From CAIMWS01 sp964409245 (GTDB lineage Bacteria > Verrucomicrobiota > Verrucomicrobiia > Limisphaerales > UBA1319), in assembly GCA_964409245.1 (NCBI GenBank), contig CAYPCQ010000032.1:7308-71307 (forward strand): DNA of 64,000 nt, read 5' to 3'. This document shows, one piece after another, positions 43,883 to 54,079 of this stretch; within the stretch, counting starts at the first letter, position 1, and each line of letters begins with the position of its first letter. The notes beneath the pieces are model-generated. The model saw only the letters and a program-made list of their open reading frames with translations, was not told the origin of the DNA and did not search any database. The translations under genes and the position numbers were made by a program.

Positions 43883-43954
43883 TGGCGGGTAGCGGCCCGG
43901 CCGGCCGCTGAAATTGATTCCATTCCCGGTTCAGAGGTCTTATTCTCGAGCGCC

Positions 43955-45733
43955 ATGAGAGCATGTTTTTCCGATCAACCTCGAGGCGCCAGTTGGCTGG
44001 CGGTTTGGCTCCTGGCCGGCTGGCTGGAGGCCAGCTCCGGAACCGCTTGGTCCGCCTCCGGCAACGATCCCGCATTCACCGTGCGCACCAATGTGATGGT
44101 GCCCATGCGCGACGGGGTGAAATTGGCCGCTCATGTATTTGTGCCCAAAGATACCGGCCCGTTTCCGGTCCTGCTCATGCGCTCGCCCTATGGCAAAGGG
44201 GATGCTGCCGGTGGCCACGCCGCTTATTACGCCACGCGGGGCTATGCGGTGGTGAACCAGGATTGCCGCGGCAAAGGCCAGTCGGAAGGCGCCTGGGTGC
44301 CGTTCCTGAATGACCGTGACGACGGCCTCGACACCTTGAAGTGGATCCTGGCGCAAAGCTGGTGCAACGGCAAAATCGGCACCCTGGGTGGTTCCTACGT
44401 GGGCTTCACCCAGTGGATCATGGCCGACCAGGCGGGTCCCGCCCTCAAGGCGATGTTTCCCGTGGTGCCTCTGGGCGATCCGTGGAGCGAAGCCTGCTAC
44501 CAAGGCGGCGCCTTCAATTTGTCCCTGGCCTTGGGCTGGGGCATCGCGGTCTCCTTCAAGCCCGGCGAAAAAATCCCCGCCATCAACTGGGACCAGGCCC
44601 ACCGCGAGCTGCCGCTGGCCACCTGCGATGAGAAAATCACCGGCCGCAAAATCCCCTACCTGCGCGACTGGCTGGCGCACCCCGCCTTCGACGATTACTG
44701 GGCCCCAGGCAGCCTGCGCAAGCGCTGGAGCGGCATCGAGGCCCCGACCTTTGCCGTTGGCGGCTGGTATGACATTTTTTCCCAGTCGGTCCTGGAAAAC
44801 ATCAGCGCCATCCGCCGCCTGGCGCCCACCCCCGAAACGCGCCGCCGCCAGCACGTGATGATGGGGCCCTGGCCGCACGGCATCAGCCGCCAGGTGGGCG
44901 AACTGGATTTTGGCCCGCAGGCCGCAGTGGATCTACGTTCCATCGAAGCCCGCTGGTTTGATTACTGCCTCAAGGACGCCACCAACGGGGCCGCCGAATG
45001 GCCGCCCTTCCGGATTTTTGTGATGGGCCGCAACGAGTGGCGGGACGAAACCGACTGGCCCCTGGCGCGCACCCGCTACAACCGCTTTTATTTCCGCAGC
45101 GGCGGGCAGGCCAACACGCTGGATGGCGATGGCCGGCTCGGCCGGATGGCGCCCGGCCAGGAGGCCGCCGATTGCTACCTCTACGATCCCCGGGATCCGG
45201 TCCCCACGCTCGGGGGATGCAACCTGGCGGGCTGCCCGGCCGGCCCCTATGACCAGCGCTCCGCCGAGCGCCGTGCCGATGTGCTGGTTTACACCAGCGG
45301 CGTTTTGATTGAGAACCTGGAGGCCACCGGTCCGGTGAAGGTGATCCTCCATGCCGCCACCGATGCGGCGGATACCGATTGGACCGCCAAGCTGGTTGAT
45401 GTCCATCCCGATGGCCGGGCGATCAACCTGTGCGACGGCATCCTCCGGGCCCGCAGCCGGGTTTCCTCCGCCGTGCCTGCTTTGCCAAAGCCGGACCAGG
45501 TTTACGAATATGAGATCGACCTGGGGGTGACCAGCAACGTGTTCCTGCCGGGGCACCGGATCCGGGTGGAAATTTCCAGCAGCAACTTCCCGCGCTTCGA
45601 CCGCAATCCCAACACCGGCCACGCCTTCGGAATGGATGCCGAGGTGCGAACCGCCCGGCAGACAGTTTACCACGAGGCGGGTCGGGCATCCTGCCTGGTT
45701 TTGCCGGTCATCCCCGCCGTTCGGGCCAACTAG
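43955..45733 (+). CDS. Secreted CocE/NonD family hydrolase (S15 type)
   Basis: This 592-residue alpha/beta hydrolase has a signal peptide (SWLAVWLLAGWLEASSGTAW), an N-terminal domain opening VRTNVMVPMRDGVKLAAHVF, and the nucleophile serine in IGTLGGSYVGFTQW. The X-Pro dipeptidyl-peptidase C-terminal jelly-roll domain carries the usual GHRIRVEISSSNFPRFDRN. Family members hydrolyse esters, amides or acyl-peptides such as cocaine esters and beta-lactam precursors. It is probably extracellular or periplasmic. Substrate unknown. Confidence 0.92.
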   Translation: MRACFSDQPRGASWLAVWLLAGWLEASSGTAWSASGNDPAFTVRTNVMVPMRDGVKLAAHVFVPKDTGPFPVLLMRSPYGKGDAAGGHAAYYATRGYAVVNQDCRGKGQSEGAWVPFLNDRDDGLDTLKWILAQSWCNGKIGTLGGSYVGFTQWIMADQAGPALKAMFPVVPLGDPWSEACYQGGAFNLSLALGWGIAVSFKPGEKIPAINWDQAHRELPLATCDEKITGRKIPYLRDWLAHPAFDDYWAPGSLRKRWSGIEAPTFAVGGWYDIFSQSVLENISAIRRLAPTPETRRRQHVMMGPWPHGISRQVGELDFGPQAAVDLRSIEARWFDYCLKDATNGAAEWPPFRIFVMGRNEWRDETDWPLARTRYNRFYFRSGGQANTLDGDGRLGRMAPGQEAADCYLYDPRDPVPTLGGCNLAGCPAGPYDQRSAERRADVLVYTSGVLIENLEATGPVKVILHAATDAADTDWTAKLVDVHPDGRAINLCDGILRARSRVSSAVPALPKPDQVYEYEIDLGVTSNVFLPGHRIRVEISSSNFPRFDRNPNTGHAFGMDAEVRTARQTVYHEAGRASCLVLPVIPAVRAN

Positions 45734-45943
45734 ACCTCGGGCAGGTGTTGCATGGGGATTCTGCGCCAAGTTTCCGCCGCGGTCCTGCACCGTTTGTGCC
45801 ACATTGGTTCAGCCTATGAGGATGATCCCGGGATTCGTCTGTGATAACCAGCTTGCTGGGCAGAGGGGCATGGCCCCGGATGTGAATAGGCGGTCGGGAA
45901 CCGTCGGAGGATCCATCCCGGCTGGTATTCAGGGGGAGTTGCC

Positions 45944-47413
45944 ATGAACACCGTTTTAAAAGCCACCTTGATCCTGGGCAGCAGCTCCCTGGTGTCGGTG
46001 GGGCTCGGCCTGCTCACCACGGTTTTTTGGGCGGTGTTGCTGGGCCCGGAGGGGATGGGCTACCTGGGCTTGCTCCAAAGCTTTGTTCTGCTGGGCGGTC
46101 TGGTGATCAGCCTGGGCAGCGGCAATGCCGTCATCCGCTTCGGAGCCATGGCTTTTGCCCAGGCCGACCATGCCCGCTACCAGGCGGTCCGCCTGGCGGG
46201 TTGGGGGTTGGGCGCATTGGGCAGCGCGGGGCTCCTGGTTTTGCTGGCGGTGCTGGGCGGCCCGATCTGCTCCTGGATGATCGGCCCTGCCGAACCCCGG
46301 GCCACCCTCTACTGGCTGTGGGCCGTCATCACCCTCAACCTGGCCTATGCCATCCTCACCGGCCTGCTCAATGCCCAGCAGCAGGTCAAAACCCTGGCCA
46401 AAATCAGCCTCTTCACCCGTTTGCTGGTGGCGCTGGCCAGCATCGCCGCCATCAGTTGGTGGCTCCAGGCGGGCATTATTCCCTCGCTCGTGGCAGGGGG
46501 GATCGGCAGCTGGCTGGTGCCCTGGTTTTATTATCGCCATGCAAACCAGTCGCAGCGTGTTCCGGTTCCAGCGCCCCAGTTGCGCGCCGCCGCGGGCGAT
46601 TTGCTCCGGTTTGGTCTGCCTTGCGCCGCCAGCCAATTGGTGGGCACTGGTGTGCAATGGATCATCCCCTCCCTGGTTCTGCAAATGCTGGATCAGGCCA
46701 GCGTCGGTTTTTTCCGCCCCGCCATGATGGTTTCCACCATGTGCCTGGGGATGGTTCTCACCGCCATGGCCCAGGATTACTTTCCGCGCTTGTCGGCGGT
46801 CCATCAGGACGCCGCCGCCATGGTCCGCCTGGTCAACGAACAAAACTACCTGGCCCTGCTGCTCGGGTTGCCCATGATCGCCCTGGTTCTGGGCTTGGGC
46901 CCGATCCTGATACCGCTGCTCCTGACCCGGAAGTTTGCTCCCGTGATGACCATCCTCCAGTGGCAGATGATGGGCGATGTGCTGAAATTCTCGAGCTGGG
47001 CCCTCGGCTTTGTGCTGCTGGCCCGCAACCGCAGCGTCCAATATTTTGTGGTCGAGGCCATCGGGGGGATGGTGCTCCTGGCCACCACCTGCCTGGGCTT
47101 GCGCTTCTTCAAGCTCGAAGGTCTGGGCCTCGCCTACCTGGCTTCCTACCTGGTTTATTTCCTCGCAGTGTGGTGGGTCTGCCGGAAAGAAATCCAAATG
47201 GTCTGGACCTCCGCCAATCGCCGTCTGATCCTGCTTGCCCTCGGCACAGTGCTGCTCCTGCGCGGGGCTGAATGGATATCCCATTTTTGGTGGCGGACCA
47301 CGTTCAAAATGGCCGTCGCCGGCCTCGTCACCGGGCTCTGCGCCTGGTTGCTCAATAAAAAATACGCCTTGGCCGGCTGGATCCGCCACCGGCTGGCCAC
47401 CGTCAAATCCTGA
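45944..47413 (+). CDS. Oligosaccharide flippase family protein (Wzx-like)
   Basis: This 489-residue membrane protein has about 12-14 helices and the polysaccharide-transporter pattern: start GSSSLVSVGLGLLTTVFWAV, then LLGPEGMGYLGLLQSFVLLG, and a middle VGTGVQWIIPSLVLQMLDQA. These proteins flip lipid-linked glycans across the inner membrane. A GGGGGAG ribosome site precedes the ATG. The glycosyltransferase gene starts 3 bases after the stop, so the two make a small surface-glycan operon. The polymerase and initiating transferase are not here. Confidence 0.88.
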   Translation: MNTVLKATLILGSSSLVSVGLGLLTTVFWAVLLGPEGMGYLGLLQSFVLLGGLVISLGSGNAVIRFGAMAFAQADHARYQAVRLAGWGLGALGSAGLLVLLAVLGGPICSWMIGPAEPRATLYWLWAVITLNLAYAILTGLLNAQQQVKTLAKISLFTRLLVALASIAAISWWLQAGIIPSLVAGGIGSWLVPWFYYRHANQSQRVPVPAPQLRAAAGDLLRFGLPCAASQLVGTGVQWIIPSLVLQMLDQASVGFFRPAMMVSTMCLGMVLTAMAQDYFPRLSAVHQDAAAMVRLVNEQNYLALLLGLPMIALVLGLGPILIPLLLTRKFAPVMTILQWQMMGDVLKFSSWALGFVLLARNRSVQYFVVEAIGGMVLLATTCLGLRFFKLEGLGLAYLASYLVYFLAVWWVCRKEIQMVWTSANRRLILLALGTVLLLRGAEWISHFWWRTTFKMAVAGLVTGLCAWLLNKKYALAGWIRHRLATVKS

Positions 47414-47416
47414 GCC

Positions 47417-48565
47417 ATGCCCCAGCCCGTGACCAATCCAAGTTGCCGGCGATGTTTGATCATCCACACCGAAACCCAATACCTGGGCGGGGCGGAAAAG
47501 ATGCTTCATTATTACCTTGAAGGCTTGGTGGCGGCCGGGGTGGAGGCCACCCTTGCGGCCATCGCTGGCAGCAAGGTATGGGCCGGGATTCCCCCGGAAG
47601 TCCGCCAGCTCCCCCTTGCCAATGCCCAGCAGTTCTCGCTGCCGCAATTATGGCAGCAGGCACAAATCCTGGTCCGCGCTCATCGCCAGAATCCTTTCCA
47701 GGTGGCCCACGCCTGGATGGCCCGCGCCTGGGAGCTGGGTTCGCTTTTGGCCTGGCGGTCCGGCATCCCCACCCTGGGCACGCTCCATGACCATCCGCTG
47801 GCCCCTTTTATTTCCCCCAGCCGGCAAAAGCTGATGCGCGCCAGCGCCCGTTGGGGCCTGAAAAAAATCGCCGTCGTATCCGGGGCGGTCCACCAGGCGT
47901 GCGTGGTGGCTGGTTATCCACCCCACAAGCTGGCGGTCGTGCACAATGGCCTGCCCATCCCGGCCACCCCCGCCTTGCCTCGAACTCCGGCATCCGCCTT
48001 GAAATTCGGCTTCCTGGGCGCGTTCTCCGAACGCAAGGGCCTGCATGTGTTGTTTGAAATTTGTGACCGTCTTTCCCGGTTGACCCCCTCGCCTTGGTCC
48101 TTGCACCTGGCCGGCGGCCCCCAGGATGACGCTGGAAACCAGCTGATGAACCGCCTCCGCGCGCGTTATGAAACTGCCCCTTGGTGGCCCCGCCTCCATT
48201 GGCTGGGCTGGGTTGACAGGCCGTTGGATTTCCTGTCTTCCCTGGACTGCCTGCTGGTGACCTCCAGCGAATTCGATCCGTTTCCCACGGTCCTCCTGGA
48301 GGCCGGACTGGTGGGGGTGCCGGTCCTGGCCAGCCGGGTGGGCGGGGTGTCGGAAATCATCCTCGAAAACCAAAATGGCTGGTTGTTTGCCGCAGGCGGC
48401 TCGGATGAGGCCGCCCAGGTGCTCGCCGGTTTAGCCGGCCATCCCGGGCGGTTGGTTGAGGCTGGGCTTTGCGCCAGCCGCCGCATCCGCACCGCCTTCA
48501 ACGTCCAAGCCATGGTGGATGATTACCTCCACCTCTACTCCCAACTGGCCCCGGCGGTCGGTTGA
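47417..48565 (+). CDS. GT4 family glycosyltransferase
   Basis: This 382-residue GT-B glycosyltransferase has an N-terminal acceptor domain (LIIHTETQYLGGAEKMLHYY), a donor domain starting KFGFLGAFSERKGLHVLFEI, and the family-4 E-X7-E region in FDPFPTVLLEAGLVGVPVLA. It would add a sugar from a nucleotide donor to a lipid-linked glycan on the cytoplasmic face. It is coupled to the flippase gene (3-base spacing) and ends 26 bases before the convergent DUF2997 gene. Confidence 0.93.
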   Translation: MPQPVTNPSCRRCLIIHTETQYLGGAEKMLHYYLEGLVAAGVEATLAAIAGSKVWAGIPPEVRQLPLANAQQFSLPQLWQQAQILVRAHRQNPFQVAHAWMARAWELGSLLAWRSGIPTLGTLHDHPLAPFISPSRQKLMRASARWGLKKIAVVSGAVHQACVVAGYPPHKLAVVHNGLPIPATPALPRTPASALKFGFLGAFSERKGLHVLFEICDRLSRLTPSPWSLHLAGGPQDDAGNQLMNRLRARYETAPWWPRLHWLGWVDRPLDFLSSLDCLLVTSSEFDPFPTVLLEAGLVGVPVLASRVGGVSEIILENQNGWLFAAGGSDEAAQVLAGLAGHPGRLVEAGLCASRRIRTAFNVQAMVDDYLHLYSQLAPAVG

Positions 48566-48591
48566 GTGCGAGCGGCTCACGGGTGGGAGGA

Positions 48592-48795
48592 TTAGCTGAA
48601 ATTGGAAATCCTGGCTTCGCCCAAGCCTGGGTCTTCACCGTACTCGGGGGTCTTCTCGTGCTGGATCACCTGGCCGCCCAGCTGTTTTTCCAGCGCACCG
48701 GTGAGGTCCATGCATTGCGTCCCCTTCACGCCCCGCACCGCCAGTTGCACCGTGCCGTCGGGTTTGATCGTCACTTCCACTTCGTGCAGTTCCAT
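48592..48795 (-). CDS. DUF2997 family small protein
   Basis: This 67-residue protein opens with a beta-rich MELHEVEVTIKPDGTVQLAV followed by GVKGTQCMDLTGALEKQLGG, which matches the DUF2997 pattern of a strand pair and a helix after a conserved cysteine. DUF2997 proteins commonly sit next to DUF1257 proteins, as here (5-base spacing). No biochemical role is known to me. Confidence 0.82.
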   Translation of the reverse strand: MELHEVEVTIKPDGTVQLAVRGVKGTQCMDLTGALEKQLGGQVIQHEKTPEYGEDPGLGEARISNFS

Positions 48796-48800
48796 AAGCC

Positions 48801-49196
48801 TTAGGACATCCTTCGCAATACCAGGTGGATGGTTTGATCCTTTTGCACTGCCTCCTCGGCGATCGAGAAACCTTGCGCCTCCAGTTTTTCCCGGACGGTG
48901 TGGTAGGCATACCTCTGCCGCAGGCGGTTCGCCAGTTGGTCCGGCTTTATTTTGCGCAGCCCGTGCCAGTCCGCCACCAGCGAGTAAGTCTCACCCTGCC
49001 GCACGAAGCCCAGGTCATATTCGGGATTTGCAGTCCCCACCACGATCTGGGCGAACGTAGTATTCCCGGCATAACCCCGTATCCGCTCCAGGGTGCGGAT
49101 TTCCCCCAGGCCAAACTCCGTGCGGACATCCTCCAAGGCGCGGAGCAGCATCTGCTCCTCGGTGAACTCGGTTTTTACTGCCGTGAAGTGCGACAT
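48801..49196 (-). CDS. DUF1257 (Ycf35-like) family protein
   Basis: This 131-residue protein starts MSHFTAVKTEFTEEQMLLRA, the usual opening of DUF1257/Ycf35 proteins. It continues with DLGFVRQGETYSLVADWHGL and QRYAYHTVREKLEAQGFSI. In cyanobacteria and plastids the homologue is Ycf35; in other bacteria it often accompanies DUF2997 and an AAA ATPase of the Ycf46 kind. Here only the DUF2997 partner is present. The ATG at 49196 is preferred to an in-frame start 24 bases upstream, which would bring the reading frame into contact with the exoprotein gene (stop at 49210). Confidence 0.84.
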   Translation of the reverse strand: MSHFTAVKTEFTEEQMLLRALEDVRTEFGLGEIRTLERIRGYAGNTTFAQIVVGTANPEYDLGFVRQGETYSLVADWHGLRKIKPDQLANRLRQRYAYHTVREKLEAQGFSIAEEAVQKDQTIHLVLRRMS

Positions 49197-49209
49197 GGGC
49201 GGGCACGGC

Positions 49210-52200
49210 TCAGAAACCAATGGTGATCCTGCGGCTGGTCGTTCCCGGGGCTGGGTCAGATTCCGGCGGGTCGGTTTTGACCACCGTGGCCATCATTTGT
49301 TTGACGCCGTCGGTATAGGTAAATTCCGAGGCAGATGTCCAGTTCTCTTTTAAAGAACTGGATACCCGCGTGGCGATCTCACGGATCGTCGGGCCGGATC
49401 CCTCCAGGTTCATGCAATAGGTGCGATCATCGTAATGCAGGTATGCCTTTTCCGGGGTGACGTAACAAACAGCTTGGTAGGCAAGGCCGGGCATGCGCAC
49501 GGCGATCAGCCGGGTCGGATAGCCTTTGGGCTTCAAAACCTGGTCGGCCAAGATGGCATAATCGTATGGCATGACCACCCGGAACAGTTTGATGCCGCTC
49601 ATCCCACTCTCGGAGTCCAGCCAAACTTGCTTCGCCGGGGTAAAAGCTTGGTAAAGGGCATTAAGCGATGGCTGGCTGGCTTGCCATTCAGCCTCCGAAT
49701 AGGCCGGATCGGTCAAGGTCAGGTTGGTGATCGTCCGCCAGTCCAGTTCCCGGTCCATATTGGTGGCACACTGCACCGTCAAAGCAGCACCCACCGTGCC
49801 CCAAATGGTCAATGCTGTTTGCCGATTGGTGAATCCCACCGTGAACCTGGGCGGTATCCCGGCTATCATAAAGGTCTGCCGGTCGGAGGTTCCCGGGTTC
49901 GCAGTCGTCTCCGCGGTAGTTGTGGAACTGCCCCCCGAGGATGTAGCTGGATTGGCTGGCAAGGATTCGGTTCCACCCAAGGGGCTCGGCGGGTTTGCCG
50001 CGGACAAACTCGGCGGAGCCATCGCCATTTTGCCTGCCACCGGGGTTGAGGCTCCAGTCACGCTGGTGATCGTCAACTGCCAGCCATTGGCTATGGCGCC
50101 GGAATTGGGACGGGTGCTGTCCGCCACGTAAAGCTTCCAGTCACCGTTTGGCGTGAGTCCATTGAAGATGGATAAATCAGCCACATAAGGCCCGGCTGGC
50201 GCTGGTTTGGGGAAAACCGGACTCGTTCCAACAGCGGTGGGCAGGAAAGTGCCCGAAACAATGGGCGTGGAACTGGAAATCCGGCCTTGTGCCGCACTGT
50301 CGAAAGTCAGGACCGATTTGGACACTTTATCGCGAGTCCCTGCATTGGCCATCAGTATCGTATTGCTTCCGGCCGGGCTGACCAGCAGCACCATGATGTC
50401 CCGCGGGCTGCTGTGCGTCAAGTTGCTCAAGGTCACCGACACCTCGGAAACCAACCCGGTCATGCCAGAGACACTGATGGCCGAAGGATAGGGCGTGGAT
50501 GCGCCGCTGGCGGGAATGGTGATCGCACTGGGGTTGACAAAAGTGACTGTATTGGTCGTGCTGGTGCTGATGCCAATGCTGGATTCGGTTGCAGCGGCAG
50601 TCTGGTTGGAAACGACGTTCAAGGACAAGGCCCCGCTGACGCTGTCGTAGGTGGCGGAGATGGTGGCGCTTCCGGCCGCCACGGCGGTGGCCAGACCAGC
50701 GCTGTTGACTGCCGCCACCGAAGGCGCGGAGGAAATCCAGGCTGCGGTGGCAGTTACATCCTTCGTGGTTAGGTCGGAGTAATTCCCCGTCGCCGTGAAT
50801 TGCAGGGTCGAGCCAACCGATACTGAGGTGCTGGAGGCGGAAACAGACAGTGTTGATAATGTGGCCGGGGTCACGGTAAGCAATCCGCTCAAGTAAGTAA
50901 TAATATAATCCGGACTGGTGGCGCCTGAAGCGTTTATTGGATAAGTCCCCGCCGGGCTGCTGGAGGTCGCGGTGGTTGTCAGGCTGGCGGGCGTGGCGAG
51001 CGCCGCCGCCGTCTCTCCATTCACAAAACCGGCATAGCTGGCTGTTAGCGATGGCACAGAAGATCCTTTCACCATGGACTTATTATCGGCCGTAATCGTC
51101 AAATTTACGGGGGTTATGGTTAAGGAGCCGTTCCCATACTGGATCGTATAGTTGGCGGAAGCAGCCCCGCCCGGAGTAATGGCATAGGAACCGGCATGGC
51201 TGGCAGCGGTTGCGGTTGTGGTGGCCACCGCAGGGGAGGTCAGGCTCACCACCCCATCCCCATTCACGAAGCCGCTGTAACTGGCTGTTAATTGTGGATT
51301 CGCCTCGCCATAGCCCCGGCTCTTGTTGTCCGCCGTGATGGTTAGCTGGGCTTTGTTCACCACCCAAGGCACCGACGCGGAGGCCGTCTTGTAATTGGCC
51401 GTATCCGTTGGTGTAAACTGGACGCTCAACGTGCTGGTTCCAGCTGCCAAAACCGTCCCTGCCGCCGGACTATACGCAAAACTCCCTGGCACCCCCCCGC
51501 TGTTTGCGTTGAGCTGGGCGCTGCTTAAGGCCGTGCCATAAGGCGCAGCGGTCGGTGCGGACCAGGTGATCACCGGGGCGGTGGACGACACCGTCAGGAT
51601 TCCATTCACATACACAATGGCATAATTGGCCGCTGCTGCTCCACTGCCTGTGATGGGATAAATCCCCACCGGGCTGCTGGCTGTGACGGAGGTTATCAGA
51701 ACTACGGGGGAGGTCAGCACTGCTGCCGTTTCCCCATTCACAAAGCCATTGTAACTGGCCGTCAAAGTCGGCGTCGCCTCGCCATATCCCCGGCTTTTGT
51801 TGTCCGCCGTGATCGTCAATGGCGTCTTGTTTACCACCCATGCCACGGACGCGGAGACCGCCTTGTAATTTACCGTATCCGTCGGCGTGAACTGCACCGT
51901 CAGGGTGCTGGTCCCAACCGGCAAAGCCGTTCCTGCGGCCGGGCTATACACAAAACTCCCCGCCACTCCCCCGCTGGTTGCGTTGAGCTGGGCGGCGCTC
52001 AAAGCCGTCCCATACGGTGCCGCAGCCGGGGCGGACCAGGTGATCACCGGGGCGGTGGAGGACACCGTCAGGATCCCATTCACATAGGTGATGGCGTAAT
52101 TGGCCGCGGCTGCCCCACTGGCCGTAATAGGATAATTGCCCACTGCGCTGCCGGCGGTGGCAGTGGTGGCCAGGGCCGCGGGGGAGGTCAGCACCGCCGC

Positions 52201-54079
52201 TGTTTCCCCATTCACGAAGCCACTGTAACTGGCCGTCAAGGCCGGATTGGCTTCCCCATAACCCCGGCTCTTATTCTCTGCCGAGATGGTCAGAGCCGCC
52301 TTGTTCACCACCCATTGCACGGACGCGGAGACCGTCTTGTAATTGGTGGTATCGGTGGGTGTAAACTGGACGCTCAGCGTGCTGGTTCCAACCGGCAAAA
52401 CCGTCCCCGCCGCTGGACTATAGACAAAACTCCCCGCCACTCCCCCGCTGGTTGCGTTGAGCTGGGCGCTGCTTAAAGCCGTGCCATAAGGCGCCGCAGC
52501 CGGGGCGGACCAGGTGATCACCGGGGCGGTGGACGACACCGTCAGGGTTCCGTTCACATAGGTAATGTCGTAATTGGCCGCTGCCGCTCCACTGGCCGTA
52601 ATGGGATAACTGCCCGCTGCGCTGCCGGCGGTGGCAGTGGTGGCCAGGGACGCGGGGGAGGTCAGCACCACAGCCGTTTCCCCATTCACGAAGCCACTGT
52701 AACTGGCCGTCAAGGCCGGATTGGCTTCCCNNNNNNNNNNNNNNNNNNNNNNNNNNNNNNNNNNNNNNNNNNNNNNNNNNNNNNNNNNNNNNNNNNNNNN
52801 NNNNNNNNNNNNNNNNNNNNNNNNNNNNNNCCGCCGCTGGACTATAGACAAAACTCCCCGCCACTCCCCCGCTGGTTGCGTTGAGTTGGGCGGCGCTCAA
52901 AGCCGTGCCATAAGGCGCCGCAGCCGGGGCGGACCAGGTGATCACTGGGGCGGTGGACGACACCGCCAGGGTTCCATTCACATACGCAATGGCGTAATTG
53001 GCTGCTGCCGCTCCGCTGGCCGTAATGGGATAGGTGCCCACGGCACTGCTGGAGGTGGCGGGAGTGTTCAATATCGGTGGCGAAGTCAATACCGTGGCGG
53101 CGTCCCCATTGACAAATCCATTGTAACTGGCGGTAAGGCCAGGCAGCGAAGCCCCGTAAACCATGGTTTTATTATCAGCGGTAATGGTCAGACTCTTGGG
53201 TGTGATCGTCAGGCTGCCATTCGCATAAGTAATAGTGTAATTCGGGCTGGCAGCGCCACCAGCTGAAATCGCAAAACCCCCCACCGGACTGGCGGCTGTG
53301 GCAGCGGTCGATAAAACCGGGGGCGAAAGCAAGTTCGCCAATGTTTCACCGTTCACAAAACCACTGAAACTGGCCGTCAAGGTGGGGATAGGCGCACCGT
53401 AAATTTTACTGTTGCTGTTGGCCGCTATCGTTAAAGTGGCCGGTAACACTGTAAGATTTACCGTGTTGGTTGCGGCAGCATAAGTCGTGGTGTCGGAAGG
53501 TGCAAAAATTACCGTCAGCGTTTGATTGCCGACCGGCAGGATGGTTCCAGCCGTTGGATTATATGAGAAAGTGCCAGGAACATTTGCAGTGGCGCTCAAT
53601 TGGGCACTGCCAAGCGCGGTGCCATAAACAACATTCCCGGGTGCGGCCCAAGTAACCACCGGATTCACCGAACCGCTGGTGGCAGCGGGCACTTGGAAGG
53701 AAATCTCGTTGGAAAAGGTGCTTTCCAAATTATTGGTGTCGTAGGCGGTGGCAGCAAAATAATAGGTTAGTCCCGGCACCAATCCTGAAATGGTGGCCGT
53801 GGTCACGTTGCCCACCTGGTTGGTGAAAACATAAACCCCGCTATTTGTGCCGTAATATACCCGGTATCCAACTATCCCAGGATCCGTCGTGTTGGGATCC
53901 CAAGCCAAAGTCACGGTTTGGGCCTGTAGAGCCATTGCGCCGAAGGCAAAACTGAAAAGCAAAAGCCCAAAGCGTTGAAGGAGCTTTAACGTATTCGTGC
54001 ACCCGTTCAAAAAGAACTCCGCAAGTGCCGGACACAGGCTGCCTTCGCGCCTAAAGGTTGATACTCTAAAAGCATTCAT
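49210..54079 (-). CDS. Large secreted MBG-repeat protein (interrupted by assembly gap)
   Basis: One gene is split by 100 N (52731-52830). The N-terminus has a signal peptide (LLFSFAFGAMALQAQT) and a fibronectin type III domain (GIVGYRVYYGTNSGVYVF). Then come alternating MBG-type units (LTITADNKSRGYGEANP, SYSGFVNGETAAVLTSP) and Ig-like units (VITWSAPAAAPYGTALS) in a 158-residue period. A Big-2-like domain, a P/proprotein-convertase-like domain (SDLT to TPNGDWKLYVADSTRP) and a unique C-terminal 250 residues follow. The frames on the two sides of the gap differ, but the repeat phase shows that the true gap restores the frame. No LPXTG or PEP-CTERM tail is seen. Probably a surface or adhesive protein. 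Confidence 0.82.
51302..53160 (-). repeat. 474-base tandem coding repeat (MBG plus Ig-like units)
   Basis: Equivalent positions (the GCCTCGCCA/GCTTCCCCA site) recur at 51302, 51776, 52250 and 52724, exactly 474 bases (158 codons) apart, with high identity between copies. The next site beyond the N run is at 53148. The period encodes one MBG-type plus one Ig-like domain. Copies near the gap are nearly identical, which explains why the assembly broke there. Confidence 0.9.
52731..52830. other. Assembly gap (100 N) inside the repeat array
   Basis: A run of exactly 100 N is a conventional placeholder for a gap of unknown size. Repeat phase across it is 424 bases where 474 is expected, so the real missing sequence should be 150 bases, or 150 plus a multiple of 474. 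Confidence 0.97.

Noticed and set aside
51302..53160. CRISPR-like or IS repeat array
   Set aside because: The repeat is 474 bases, in frame, and encodes MBG and Ig-like domains. There are no spacers, transposase or terminal inverted repeats.
52418..54079. Separate second gene upstream of the N run
   Set aside because: The frame change comes from the arbitrary 100 N. Repeat phase shows that both halves belong to one protein.
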